Below, one piece after another: positions 26,783-35,344 of a stretch of 64,000 nt of DNA. The translations under genes were made by a program, and so were the position numbers. Under the pieces are notes generated by a model. That model was not told the DNA's origin and ran no database searches. It saw only the letters and a list, made by a program, of their open reading frames with translations. This DNA is from Candidatus Gastranaerophilales bacterium. Lineage in GTDB: Bacteria; Cyanobacteriota; Vampirovibrionia; Gastranaerophilales; Gastranaerophilaceae. The stretch spans positions 310,001-374,000 of the forward strand of contig CALVEG010000001.1 of NCBI GenBank assembly GCA_944326525.1, given 5' to 3'. The stretch's first letter is position 1; every line of letters begins with the position of its first letter.

Positions 26783-27793
26783 ATGGACAAGTTTACCATC
26801 AAAGGCTTAATGGATTATTATTTAAGGACAAATAGTACGGGTACGGCATTTAGAGATTTGACGCAAGAGGATTTGGCAAGTCTTGCTGTGCTTTCTATTT
26901 TTGATCAAAAAGGTCAAACTGTTAAAACCAGCAGTTATAGTTATGAAAGGCCTGATGGATTCATAGATTCATCTGAGTTTAACGTAACTCGTGAAGAGTA
27001 TGAAAAAGCTGTAAAAAATATAAGTAAACAAATTAAAAAAGAAATCGGTGCAGATTTTACAGGTGTAAATATTCCCTCATATGACGATATGCAGGCTATG
27101 TTAAAGGGTGATAACAAGATTAGTTTTTCAGAGATAAATTTATTTGTAAGAGAGAAGATTATAAGAGAACCAGGAGCTGAAAAACCAAGACCAATTGTAA
27201 TTCCAGAGAAAACAAAAAGTAATGCAAAAACTCGGGCGCAGATGGAGCAGTTTTTAGCAGAAGTAGAAAACAGCCCTGCAAGTATTGTTGCTATGGAAAG
27301 AATAGATGCAAAGCTGGCGGAGGCACAGAAAAATGGAACAACAGCTTTTGATTTTACTGGTTTGACAGATGATGTCCAGAAGGAAATTGATGCATTTGTT
27401 CCGGATAATGATGCTTCTTATAATGTTCAAGATGGTTTAGACGGCTACCAATACAATGATAACGGGCAGGTCGTAACCCGTATAAATAATACAGCAGGCG
27501 CTTATGAAAAATATAAATATGAAAATGACAAATCAGATGCAAAATATTCAGAAATGATGCGCTATAACGGAAATGGTTATAAAACAGAATATTTCCGTCG
27601 TGAAACATTAATGGGTGAAGACGGCAGATCTTTTACAGGTGTTGTAATTTATGTGCTTGATGAAAACGAAAAAGTAGTAAGAATTACATATCCTGAAGGC
27701 GCTGTTTATGATAAAAAAGTTGATGATTTCAATGATTATAATATGTTTATGCAGTGGCTACAATATGATGAAGCTATTAACGGTGCAGAATAA
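26783..27793 (+). CDS. Unrecognised acidic protein (336 aa)
   Basis: 336 residues, soluble by appearance. The N-terminal 120 residues contain two EF-hand-like acidic stretches (PDGFIDSSEFNVTREEYEK and KGDNKISFSEINLFVREK), each in the D-x-[DN]-x-[IF]-x-x-x-E pattern, so calcium binding is possible. The C-terminal third (about 235-330) is Tyr/Asn/Gly-rich. Shine-Dalgarno AAGGAGAG. It probably belongs with the preceding gene; a shared terminator closes the region. No family recognised. Confidence 0.82.
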   Translation: MDKFTIKGLMDYYLRTNSTGTAFRDLTQEDLASLAVLSIFDQKGQTVKTSSYSYERPDGFIDSSEFNVTREEYEKAVKNISKQIKKEIGADFTGVNIPSYDDMQAMLKGDNKISFSEINLFVREKIIREPGAEKPRPIVIPEKTKSNAKTRAQMEQFLAEVENSPASIVAMERIDAKLAEAQKNGTTAFDFTGLTDDVQKEIDAFVPDNDASYNVQDGLDGYQYNDNGQVVTRINNTAGAYEKYKYENDKSDAKYSEMMRYNGNGYKTEYFRRETLMGEDGRSFTGVVIYVLDENEKVVRITYPEGAVYDKKVDDFNDYNMFMQWLQYDEAINGAE

Positions 27794-27821
27794 ATAAATT
27801 TTGTAAAATATTTAAACTAAT

Positions 27822-27852
27822 AAATCCCTGCTTATAAAAGGCGGGGATTTTT
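27822..27852. terminator. Bidirectional terminator between convergent genes
   Basis: Stem AAATCCCTGC / GCGGGGATTT with one G-T pair and a 9-base loop, between the gene ending at 27793 and rel ending at 27851. Confidence 0.8.
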
Positions 27853-30073
27853 AATTTTTCTTATGAGGTTTAGAATTTCTTTGCTTATTATTTTGTTTGT
27901 TGTTTTTAGGGTTTCGTGGCTGATTTGAGTGTGCGTAAGAGGTTTGAACACGTTTTACGCTATAGACATCGGGGATAGATTGAATGCTGTTGATAACTTT
28001 TTTAAGGGTGTCAATGTTGTTTAATTCAATTCCTAGTTCAATAATACCGATTTTGTTATTTTTAGATTTAACGTTTGCGTAATTTATGTTGGTATTGTTA
28101 TCGGAAACAGCAGCGATAATATCTTTAAGAAGTCCCATTTTTTCTGCCGTTTCGACTCTGATTGTAGTACTGTAAGTTTTGGTTGTATGATCACCCGACC
28201 AACGGATATCCATCATTCTTTCCGGGGGTACATTTTCGAGTGTTTTGCAATCTATCCTATGTACAGAAACCCCTTTTGATCTTGTAACAACTCCTACAAT
28301 GGGTTCTCCGGGAATAGGAGAACAGCATCTGGCAAATGAGTACATAAGACCTTCAAGTCCTATAATATCCTTTTCTGATTTTCTTTTCTTCGTAGTGTGG
28401 AAGCTGGTTTCAGGTATTTTCTTTTCTGGTTTTTTAAGCTTATTTATTATTTTATTTAAGGTGGTTTCGCCATATCCCAGTGCTGCGAAAAGGTCGTCAG
28501 CTGATTGGTAATTCATTGCAACTGCAACTTTATCAAACTCACCGGATTTTACGTAATCATCAAAAACTGCTTTTGTAAGTTCGTGTTCGAGATTAGCTTT
28601 ACCGACTTCAATATGGTCTTCACGGTTGTTTTTCTTAAACCACTGTTTAATTTTAGAAGATGCCTGTTTTGTTACAACAAAATTAAGCCAGTCAAGTCGT
28701 GGGGCTTGAGTTTTTGAGGTTAAAATTTCTACGATATCTCCGTTATTTAATTTGGTATCAAGCTGTGCAATACGTCCGTTAATTAAGGCTCCGATAGTTC
28801 TATGTCCGACATCTGAGTGGATTCTGTAAGCAAAATCGACTGGAGTTGCGTTGATTGGTAAATCAAGGACATCGCCGTTTGGGGTGAATGCAAATACTTG
28901 ATCTGAGAATAGGTCAAGTTTAACTGAATTTACGTAATCTTCGGCATTTGTCATATCTTTGCCATATTCCGCCATTTTGCGCATCCAGCTGAATTGCATA
29001 TCGGTTGGGTTGTTAGCCTTTTGAGAACCTTTTTCTTTATATCTCCAGTGTGCGGCAACACCATATTCAGCGACTTCGTGCATTTCCCAAGTTCGGATTT
29101 GAACTTCAAGGGGTTTGGATCTTGGGCCTATAACAGAGGTGTGAAGTGATTGATACATGTTACCTTTGGGCATTGCGATGTAATCTTTAAATCGTCCCGG
29201 TATCGGTTTAAATTGTGAGTGTATAAGTCCCAAAACTTCGTAGCATTCTTTTTCCGTGTCAACGATTACACGAACTGCTGTTATGTCATACAGGTCGTGA
29301 AAAGCAATATTTAAGCGTTTCATTTTGCTGTAAATACTGTAATAGTGTTTTGCACGTCCCGTAATCTGTGCGTTAATTCCGCTTTTTTTGACATCTTGAG
29401 AAATTTTGTCGATAAGCAGGTTAACAGTCATTTCTCTTTCTGCTTTAGTTTGTGATACGAGTTGTGCGATTTCAAAATATTTATCTGGTTCAAGGTATCT
29501 TAAGGAAAGATCTTCCAATTCTGCTTTAATACGTCCGATACCTAAACGATTGGCGAGCGGGGCAAAAATATCAAGAGTTTCACGTGCGATTTTCTGTTGT
29601 TTGTTTGGTGCCATAAAATTAAGGGTTCGCATATTGTGAAGTCGGTCAGCAAGTTTTAAGAAAATTATTCTAATATCATTTGCCATTGCGATGAAAAGTC
29701 TTCTGAAATTTTCAGCCTGACGTTCTTCATTTGATTTAAATTGCAATTTCCCAAGCTTTGTAACTCCTTGGACAAGAGTTAAAACATCGTCACCAAATTG
29801 TTCTTTAATTTCTTCCGGTTTTGTATCCGTGTCTTCCAAAATATCGTGTAAAAAAGCCGCAATAAGAGTATGTGAATCAACTTTTAAGTCAACAAGAATT
29901 TTTGCAACTTCAACCGGATGAATAATATATGGTTCTTCAGAAATTCTATATTGACCTTCGTGAAGTTTTTTGGCAAAAAGGTAAGCTTTTTCTATTTGCT
30001 TTATATCTTCATCATCTCTATTTTGAGCGATTAATTTTTCTTTTATTTCTTCGAAAAGTGGTTTTTCAGACAT
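27851..30073 (-). CDS. rel: Bifunctional (p)ppGpp synthetase/hydrolase
   Basis: 740 residues, long RSH enzyme. HD hydrolase domain (about 25-180) with YIIHPVEVAKIL and AFLHDILEDTDT intact; synthetase domain (about 235-350) with PGRFKDYIAMPKGNMYQSLHT and EVQIRTWEMHEVAEYGVAAHW; TGS (about 390-450) with VFAFTPNGDVLDLPINATPVDFAY; a Cys/His segment (SFARCCSPIPGEPIVG), and ACT (about 660-725). Both activities appear intact. The last 25 residues are an Asn/Lys/Gln-rich basic tail. TATAAT at -12 to -7 and no Shine-Dalgarno: probably leaderless. Confidence 0.95.
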   Translation of the reverse strand: MSEKPLFEEIKEKLIAQNRDDEDIKQIEKAYLFAKKLHEGQYRISEEPYIIHPVEVAKILVDLKVDSHTLIAAFLHDILEDTDTKPEEIKEQFGDDVLTLVQGVTKLGKLQFKSNEERQAENFRRLFIAMANDIRIIFLKLADRLHNMRTLNFMAPNKQQKIARETLDIFAPLANRLGIGRIKAELEDLSLRYLEPDKYFEIAQLVSQTKAEREMTVNLLIDKISQDVKKSGINAQITGRAKHYYSIYSKMKRLNIAFHDLYDITAVRVIVDTEKECYEVLGLIHSQFKPIPGRFKDYIAMPKGNMYQSLHTSVIGPRSKPLEVQIRTWEMHEVAEYGVAAHWRYKEKGSQKANNPTDMQFSWMRKMAEYGKDMTNAEDYVNSVKLDLFSDQVFAFTPNGDVLDLPINATPVDFAYRIHSDVGHRTIGALINGRIAQLDTKLNNGDIVEILTSKTQAPRLDWLNFVVTKQASSKIKQWFKKNNREDHIEVGKANLEHELTKAVFDDYVKSGEFDKVAVAMNYQSADDLFAALGYGETTLNKIINKLKKPEKKIPETSFHTTKKRKSEKDIIGLEGLMYSFARCCSPIPGEPIVGVVTRSKGVSVHRIDCKTLENVPPERMMDIRWSGDHTTKTYSTTIRVETAEKMGLLKDIIAAVSDNNTNINYANVKSKNNKIGIIELGIELNNIDTLKKVINSIQSIPDVYSVKRVQTSYAHSNQPRNPKNNKQNNKQRNSKPHKKN

Positions 30074-30079
30074 GGTATA

Positions 30080-30085
30080 ATTATA
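30080..30085 (-). promoter_or_regulatory. -10 hexamer directly before rel
   Basis: TATAAT on the minus strand ends six bases before the ATG; a TG lies a few bases upstream of it. No ribosome site and no clear -35. Confidence 0.5.
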
Positions 30086-30160
30086 ATACAGATTTTATCT
30101 GTAATTTTCAAGCAAAATCGACAAATTTCATCCATATAAGCGACATGCAGAAAGGAATTT

Positions 30161-30445
30161 ATGACCTCGGACAGTAACAAGCAGATAATTTTTACTTTAA
30201 GAATATTGCCGAATTCTTCGAAAAATGAGATTATAAAGTCGGAAGATGTTATAAAAGTGAAGATTACGTCACCGCCTGTAGATGGTAAGGCAAATAAAGC
30301 TCTTATTGAATATTTGTCAAAGAGTTTTAAAATTCCAAAAACATCTTTTAAGATAATAAAAGGAGAAACTTCAAAAGATAAAACATTGATGGTAAGTGTT
30401 ACGGATGAAGAAAAGTTACAAAATTTGAGAAATTTTTTGAAATAG
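30161..30445 (+). CDS. DUF167 (YggU) family protein
   Basis: 94 residues. Family signature: LRILPNSSKNEII at the N-terminus, IKVKITSPPVDGKANKALIEYLSK in the middle (PPVDGKANKAL is diagnostic), and GETSKDKTLMV. Small alpha/beta protein, function unknown across bacteria, often near pyrroline-5-carboxylate reductase or YggT genes, neither of which is here. Ribosome site AAAGGA. Divergent from rel. Confidence 0.9.
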   Translation: MTSDSNKQIIFTLRILPNSSKNEIIKSEDVIKVKITSPPVDGKANKALIEYLSKSFKIPKTSFKIIKGETSKDKTLMVSVTDEEKLQNLRNFLK

Positions 30446-30507
30446 TGCAAAAAAAATTTTTACGGTATTTAGTAATAGCGAGATAGTTATATAGAAGGAA
30501 ACACAAG

Positions 30508-30876
30508 ATGAAGATACAAGCTATGAATTCTTCAAAATATGATTCAACATCATTTGGAGTAAAAGTTTCGCCGAAATTGCAGAAAAAACTTAAGGCAGAG
30601 GCTAAGGCGTTAGGTGAAGATAAGCTAAGAAAAGTAAAATATCAAATATCAAAAGTAGAAAGATGGGGAAATCCTGAGTCTATTGTTGATCTTCAGTATT
30701 CTCAAGCAGAGTCCTTAAATTATATAACAATAAAAAATCCAAAAATTTCAAAGCGAGTTTATACTACTATTACATACGGAACAAAAGCAGGAGAAGCTTT
30801 CAATTTGTTATCGGAAGGATTAATAAAGAAAACAGAGAAAATTCTTCGTGATGCAATTTGTAAATATGATAATTAA
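30508..30876 (+). CDS. Small unrecognised protein with N-terminal FG signature (1)
   Basis: 122 residues, basic. It starts MKIQAMNSSKYDSTSFGVKVSPKL; the SFGVK element at 15-19 recurs in the next gene (NFGIK). The middle has SLNYITIKNPKISKRVYTTITYG. No signal peptide by the usual rules and no membrane span. Shine-Dalgarno AGAAGGAAA. First of two small genes with a shared layout: short polar lead, F-G-[VI]-K, a variable helix, then a beta segment and a C-terminal helix with LLSEGL / LLQAWF. Confidence 0.8.
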   Translation: MKIQAMNSSKYDSTSFGVKVSPKLQKKLKAEAKALGEDKLRKVKYQISKVERWGNPESIVDLQYSQAESLNYITIKNPKISKRVYTTITYGTKAGEAFNLLSEGLIKKTEKILRDAICKYDN

Positions 30877-30897
30877 ATTAACTGAAAGGAAATAGTC

Positions 30898-31419
30898 ATG
30901 CAAGTGAATGCAATTACCCAGAATAATAAAAGTAATAATGTGAATTTTGGAATAAAGATTAGCGGAAAAGTTTCAAATGAGATCTGTAAGGAAATTTTTG
31001 ATCAAAAAATGAATAAATATATGCCCTCATATGTTCATCAGTATGAAAGGTTAAGAGCTTCAGGAATGGATAGTTCAGAACTTTATCTTGTCCGAGGCAA
31101 AGATCATGACACATTTATGCTAAAAAATTCTACAATAACAACAGCTTATGAAAAGCCTATTGCGAGGGCAGAAAAAGGTAATTTGCTTCAGGCTTGGTTT
31201 AATATAAAACCTGAAGACATTCAAAATGCCGAAAAAATGTTAAGAGAAGTAATTGAAGAAAAACGACAAGGTCTTGTTTCAATGGCTGATAATGTAGTTG
31301 TTCGAGCTTTGTTATACAGCAAAAATAATGAAAAAAATGTTTCGAAAGCTGTTGAAAAACTTGATGATAATACCGTAATTGATTTGTTTTATCAGGCAAA
31401 AGGCATAGTTAAGTCATAA
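30898..31419 (+). CDS. Small unrecognised protein with N-terminal FG signature (2)
   Basis: 173 residues. It starts MQVNAITQNNKSNNVNFGIKISGKV, paralogous in outline to the preceding gene (FGIKISGKV against FGVKVSPKL; DTFMLKNSTITTAYEKP against LNYITIKNPKISKRVYT). The extra C-terminal 50 residues form a helical extension. Shine-Dalgarno GAAAGGAAA. Probably co-transcribed with the preceding gene (21-base gap). Function unknown. Confidence 0.8.
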   Translation: MQVNAITQNNKSNNVNFGIKISGKVSNEICKEIFDQKMNKYMPSYVHQYERLRASGMDSSELYLVRGKDHDTFMLKNSTITTAYEKPIARAEKGNLLQAWFNIKPEDIQNAEKMLREVIEEKRQGLVSMADNVVVRALLYSKNNEKNVSKAVEKLDDNTVIDLFYQAKGIVKS

Positions 31420-31434
31420 CGTGTTTGGTGTGAC

Positions 31435-31465
31435 TTGAAAAAAAATCTTTTTAAGCTACTATAAG
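31435..31465 (+). promoter_or_regulatory. Candidate promoter for His leader transcript
   Basis: TTGAAA (31435-31440) and TATAAG (31460-31465) with a 19-base spacer. Start expected near 31472, giving a short leader before the peptide ATG at 31485. Confidence 0.45.
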
Positions 31466-31484
31466 AATAATTAAAGGGAAAATA

Positions 31485-31556
31485 ATGGAAAATCAAATTT
31501 TAAAACTTCATCATCACCATCATCATAGCGACCTGAGAAGGGCTGTGAATTGGTAG
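31485..31556 (+). CDS. Histidine-rich leader peptide (23 aa)
   Basis: A 23-codon frame: eight codons (MENQILKL), then six consecutive His codons at 31509-31526 (CAT CAT CAC CAT CAT CAT), then SDLRRAVNW and TAG. AAAGGG lies seven bases before the ATG. The His run followed at once by an antiterminator arm and terminator matches the layout of amino-acid leader peptides such as hisL of enteric bacteria. The peptide itself is expected to have no function; its translation senses charged tRNA-His. The gene downstream is not a recognised histidine gene. Confidence 0.8.
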   Translation: MENQILKLHHHHHHSDLRRAVNW

Positions 31557-31653
31557 AGCGCGCGAAAGTTTTAAAATCAATTCAATTCTAATAAGAAAAT
31601 GGCCTTTCTCGGGATATGAGCGTGAAAGGTTATTTTTTACCCGAAAAGCGGGT
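31532..31653 (+). promoter_or_regulatory. Histidine attenuator: antiterminator and terminator
   Basis: Two mutually exclusive folds. Antiterminator: CCTGAGAAGGGCT (31532-31544) pairs with GGCCTTTCTCGGG (31601-31613), 13 contiguous pairs including three G-U. Terminator: GGCCTTTC (31601-31608) pairs with GAAAGGTT (31624-31631) plus two inner pairs, followed by TTATTTTTT (31630-31638). The arm 31601-31608 is common to both. A ribosome stalled on the His codons leaves 31532-31544 free, so the antiterminator forms and transcription continues; a ribosome reaching the TAG at 31554 covers that arm and the terminator forms. A further small stem (ACCCG/CGGGT, 31639-31653) follows. Confidence 0.75.
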
Positions 31654-31690
31654 TAATTTAGAAGATTAGAATTGGAGAAAAGAAAATAAA

Positions 31691-33064
31691 ATGACATTAA
31701 CAAATATTATATCGGCAATAGGAAATACAAGCAGTGTTTACCCCCTTATACTTCGTGATTGCGGGGTTGAGATTCCGTCAAAAGTTTACCTTACTTATCA
31801 GGAAAACAAAGACGATAAAAATGTTGCATTTTTAGCGACAAGAGAAAGGATTATTGATGAATATGCAACATCTGCTGTTTGGCTTGGCGGAATACCGCTT
31901 GTAGAAAGATTAGTTAATAAATTTGTGATAAAAAGAAAAGGTTTTGCGCCAGATGTCAATTTAAAATTATTTAAAGAAAGCGATTGTCAGGGGTTGGAGT
32001 ATAATACAAAAGCTTTTTCCGAAAGAATTAAAAACGGTGAAATCACCGGAAATATGGCGAAGAAAATTGAGCAGTCAATTGAAGATTTGAAAAAGGTTAA
32101 GGGAAATAAAGCTTTGTATGAAAAGCTATTATCTGCAAAATTTGCTGCTGCAACGGTTATTCCGATAGCTTTTATGGGATTTATAATCCCGAAAATGGTG
32201 TTTGGGCTTACTGCAAAAACAAAAGCCGCACAAAAAGAACGTGACCAGAAAAAACAGCTTAATAATGGCAAACCTATTTCTAATACTAATTTACAGTTCG
32301 GAGCTTTAAATAAAGATGTATTTTCTTCAATGTCATTAAGAAAATCTTCTTCAGTTGCTTTTGGCGGAAATATGGCATCTTCAATTGCTAATTTTACAAC
32401 TTACCAGAAAATGGCGGCTATTGACGGCGGTTATGCTGTCGGACGCGTTGTTACATCAAGAAAGAAAAATGAGGCGGTAGATTTAGGTTTTAAGATGCTT
32501 GGAATGATGTTTCTTAATTATGTAGCGCCCAAATATATTGAAAAAATTCTTGATTCTGCGGCAAATAAAGCACTTAATCTTGATGTAAAGCTGGATCCGA
32601 TTATGCTTGCTGATAAAGAATTTTTACAACAAATTGCTGATAAATCTTTACCTCTTCCTAAAAGTAACGACGGCAAGGAGCTTTTGAAATTTATTGACGA
32701 AAATCCTGATGCATTGTTTACAAAGTATGCTGCAAAGTTTGAAAAAGTAAAACTTCTTTACGAAAATCCGAAAATTAGGAAGAACGGAATTAGAGATCCA
32801 AAAGCTTATGTAGATATAAAGGAGCTTGCAAAATTTAAAAAATCCATAGAAGAATTTGCTCAGATGGCAAGAGCTTCTGCAGGAACTTCTACATTGGATG
32901 CGGTTCAAAGATTTGCAAAGAAGGCAAAGTTCGTGAAATCTTTGAATATATTGACAAATGTTGGGTTAAGCAGTTTTCTTCTGGCTTACTGTTTGCCAAA
33001 AGTGCAGTATGTATTTAGAGAATGGTATACAGGCTCTAAACTTGAACCGGGTATTGTAGACTAA
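31691..33064 (+). CDS. Unrecognised membrane protein behind His attenuator
   Basis: 457 residues. Hydrophobic segments at about 55-75, 155-178, 270-290 and 425-445; long polar helical linkers between them. An internal NLQFGALN (about 201-208) and SSVAFGGN (about 220) echo the FG signature of neighbouring small proteins. It has no transporter, aminotransferase or tRNA-synthetase motif, and nothing that ties it to histidine. Shine-Dalgarno TTGGAG. The only visible promoter is that of the leader at 31435, so its expression should depend on the attenuator. It ends before a strong terminator. Confidence 0.85.
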   Translation: MTLTNIISAIGNTSSVYPLILRDCGVEIPSKVYLTYQENKDDKNVAFLATRERIIDEYATSAVWLGGIPLVERLVNKFVIKRKGFAPDVNLKLFKESDCQGLEYNTKAFSERIKNGEITGNMAKKIEQSIEDLKKVKGNKALYEKLLSAKFAAATVIPIAFMGFIIPKMVFGLTAKTKAAQKERDQKKQLNNGKPISNTNLQFGALNKDVFSSMSLRKSSSVAFGGNMASSIANFTTYQKMAAIDGGYAVGRVVTSRKKNEAVDLGFKMLGMMFLNYVAPKYIEKILDSAANKALNLDVKLDPIMLADKEFLQQIADKSLPLPKSNDGKELLKFIDENPDALFTKYAAKFEKVKLLYENPKIRKNGIRDPKAYVDIKELAKFKKSIEEFAQMARASAGTSTLDAVQRFAKKAKFVKSLNILTNVGLSSFLLAYCLPKVQYVFREWYTGSKLEPGIVD

Positions 33065-33088
33065 AGATTTGTTTGAATTTTAAATAGC

Positions 33089-33117
33089 AAAAAAGCGGGC
33101 ATGATGCCCGCTTTTTG
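33089..33117. terminator. Bidirectional terminator between convergent genes
   Basis: Stem AAAAAGCGGGC / GCCCGCTTTTT around ATGAT; serves the membrane protein gene on plus and the UDG gene on minus. Confidence 0.92.
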
Positions 33118-33134
33118 TTATAGAGTTTATTAAT

Positions 33135-33791
33135 TTATACACATGCGAACTCTTTGTTTTCAACATCTCCTGTTACAACGTCGTTAAATCTTTGAACGTC
33201 ATTAAGGTAGGTGTTTTTGATTTCTCTTAAATCTCTTGCCATAAGAGTTCTTGGTGCATTTTCAGCAAGTGAATGGTTTCTTAACAAATAAGATGGGTGG
33301 AAAATTGTCATCGCAGGATAATCAACGCCATCAACAGTAATTGTCATCCATTGACCTCTAACTTTTGAGATTGTTGTTTTCTTATCAAGTTCAACAAAAG
33401 ATTTTAGAGCTGTAGCACCGCAAAGTACAATAGCACGAGGTTTGATAAAGTCAATTTGTGCATTTAAAAATTTGCGGCATGCTGCTTTTTCTTCATCAGT
33501 TGGAACTCTGTTTTCCGGCGGTCTGCATTTTACAGTGTTTGTAATATACAAATCTTCTTCTCTGGAGATTCCGGCAGCAGCCAAAAATTCATCCAAAAGT
33601 TGTCCTGCGCGTCCTGAAAATGGTCTTCCGCTTTCATCTTCCATTTCGCCAGGTGCTTCTCCGATAAAAACGATCTTAGCTGTATCAGCGTTTCCGTCGC
33701 CAAAAACTACGTTCTTACGAGTACTTGCCAAAGCGCAGCCTTTGCATCCGTTACACTTTTGTCTTACTATCTCCAGACATTGTTCTTTCAT
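33135..33791 (-). CDS. Family 4 uracil-DNA glycosylase
   Basis: 218 residues. Removes uracil from DNA; family 4 enzymes carry a [4Fe-4S] cluster. Cluster cysteines appear as KCNGCKGC (about 12-19), NTVKCRPPENR (about 86) and AACRKFL (about 102). Active-site motifs: GEAPGEMEDESGRPFSGRAGQLLD (about 44-67) and HPSYLLR near 167. Ribosome site GGAGAG. It overlaps the 3' end of the AGCS symporter gene by 41 bases and is co-transcribed with it. Confidence 0.93.
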   Translation of the reverse strand: MKEQCLEIVRQKCNGCKGCALASTRKNVVFGDGNADTAKIVFIGEAPGEMEDESGRPFSGRAGQLLDEFLAAAGISREEDLYITNTVKCRPPENRVPTDEEKAACRKFLNAQIDFIKPRAIVLCGATALKSFVELDKKTTISKVRGQWMTITVDGVDYPAMTIFHPSYLLRNHSLAENAPRTLMARDLREIKNTYLNDVQRFNDVVTGDVENKEFACV

Positions 33792-35274
33792 CTCTTCTCT
33801 CTCCTTGTTTATATGTGTTATTTTTGAATAATCCTACATTATATTTCTTACAATATCGTTTTAAATCTTTCAAAACAACCTCCGAAAGGATGAAAACTGC
33901 AAACAAATTCGGAACTGCAAGGAATAAAGTGAAGGCATCCGAAAGATTTATGATACTTTTGAAGTTCATAGCAGAGCCGACTACTATGAATAAACAATAT
34001 ATTACCTGAAAAGTTCTGGTTGTCAATTTGGAGTTACCAAAAAGGAAATTCCAGCTTTTTATGCCGTAGTATGAACCGCAGAGCATGGTAGAAAGCACAA
34101 AGCAACTTGCCATAATTGTTAAAAGTATCGGAAAGAACGGGCAAACCGAACCAAATGCCTTTGATGTTAATTCAATTCCTGCTAATCCGGTATTATCTAA
34201 GTAAACCCCTGATATTACGATTACAAAAGCCGTTGCGCTTCCGACAATTACTGTATCAACAAAAGGTTGAAGCATGGCAATAAAGGCTTGTACTGCGGGT
34301 TTACTGGTTTTTACGGCAGAAAAGGCAATCGGTGCTGTTCCAAGTCCTGATTCATTTGCAAACATTGCTCTTCTAAATCCCCATAACATACACGCAAACA
34401 TGCCGCCTGCAAGTGCTTGAGGTTTAAAAGCTTCTTTAATCACAAGTGCAATTGCATGCGGAAAATGATGAATATTAAAAAGACAAATTGTGAAAGCCGT
34501 TAAAACATAAAGGCTGCACATAACTGGTGTAACTTTCGAGGTGAATTTTCCTATAGCCTTAATCCCGCCGATTATTGTGAAATAAGTAATAATTGCGACA
34601 ATTAATCCAAGAAGCCAGCTTTGTTCGGCAAAGAAGCTTTTATCTCCGCCTGTAACTTCCGTAATCTGTGTAGTCATAGCGTTGATTTGAAACAAATTCC
34701 AGCCGCCAATCATTGCAAAGATACAGCAAAGTGCGTAGATTTTGGATAAATATGGCGCAAATTTCCCGAAAATTTTGTGGTTTTTAAGCCCGTTTTGAAT
34801 ATAATACATCGGCCCGCCGTCAACGGTTCCGTCAGGATGAACTTCTCTAAATTTAAGCCCTAAAAGGACTTCGGCAAATTTCAGTGCCATAGAGAAAAAT
34901 CCAGCAATAATCATCCAGAAAATTACCCCAGGGCCTCCGATAGAAACAGCAGCGGCAGAGCCAGCGACATTTCCTATTCCGGCAGAAGCCGAAATTGTAG
35001 CGGTTAGCGCTTGAAAAGATGAAACTTCACCTTTCTTTTTTCTTTTAATGAGGTCTTTATGTTCGTAATTTTTGGTAATTAATTTTATGGCGTGCTTAAA
35101 ACCCCATATTCCGATAAAACCTGTTCTTAGGGTAAAATAGATTGCGGCAGTCATTAAAAGTGCCACAAGCAGCTGAACTTCAACCCCGTAAATATTTACG
35201 GAGTAAAAAATTATCCCTGAAATTTTATCGGCTATTGGTGATAAAAAGCTATCTATTAGATTATCTAAACTCAT
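33751..35274 (-). CDS. AGCS family sodium:alanine/glycine symporter
   Basis: 507 residues, about eleven membrane spans, importing alanine or glycine with sodium. AGCS markers: FQALTATISASAGIGNVAGSAAAVSIGGPGVIFWM (about 88-122), a family signature, and GGPMYYIQNGL, GGIKAIGKFTSKVTPVM, GFRRAMFANESGLGTAPIA. The C-terminal tail is polar. No Shine-Dalgarno; TATAAT lies at -13 to -8, so probably leaderless. Its 3' end overlaps the UDG gene. The exact substrate is not set by sequence. Confidence 0.92.
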   Translation of the reverse strand: MSLDNLIDSFLSPIADKISGIIFYSVNIYGVEVQLLVALLMTAAIYFTLRTGFIGIWGFKHAIKLITKNYEHKDLIKRKKKGEVSSFQALTATISASAGIGNVAGSAAAVSIGGPGVIFWMIIAGFFSMALKFAEVLLGLKFREVHPDGTVDGGPMYYIQNGLKNHKIFGKFAPYLSKIYALCCIFAMIGGWNLFQINAMTTQITEVTGGDKSFFAEQSWLLGLIVAIITYFTIIGGIKAIGKFTSKVTPVMCSLYVLTAFTICLFNIHHFPHAIALVIKEAFKPQALAGGMFACMLWGFRRAMFANESGLGTAPIAFSAVKTSKPAVQAFIAMLQPFVDTVIVGSATAFVIVISGVYLDNTGLAGIELTSKAFGSVCPFFPILLTIMASCFVLSTMLCGSYYGIKSWNFLFGNSKLTTRTFQVIYCLFIVVGSAMNFKSIINLSDAFTLFLAVPNLFAVFILSEVVLKDLKRYCKKYNVGLFKNNTYKQGERRDERTMSGDSKTKV

Positions 35275-35281
35275 CTACTTA

Positions 35282-35287
35282 ATTATA
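35282..35287 (-). promoter_or_regulatory. -10 hexamer directly before AGCS symporter gene
   Basis: TATAAT on the minus strand, ending seven bases before the ATG; the -35 is unclear. Confidence 0.5.
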
Positions 35288-35344
35288 ATATAAACATGAA
35301 CAAATGTTTTTAAGGTGTATTTATTTGTAACAATAAAATGGCAG

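Noticed and set aside
30043-30450. 135-codon minus-strand frame opposite the DUF167 gene
   Set aside because: DUF167 on the plus strand has the family motif and a ribosome site; the antisense frame shows no family and overlaps the rel promoter.
31509-31526. Six His codons as a cloning-tag artefact
   Set aside because: The run sits in native AT-rich DNA with a ribosome site, a matching antiterminator and terminator, and no vector sequence around it.
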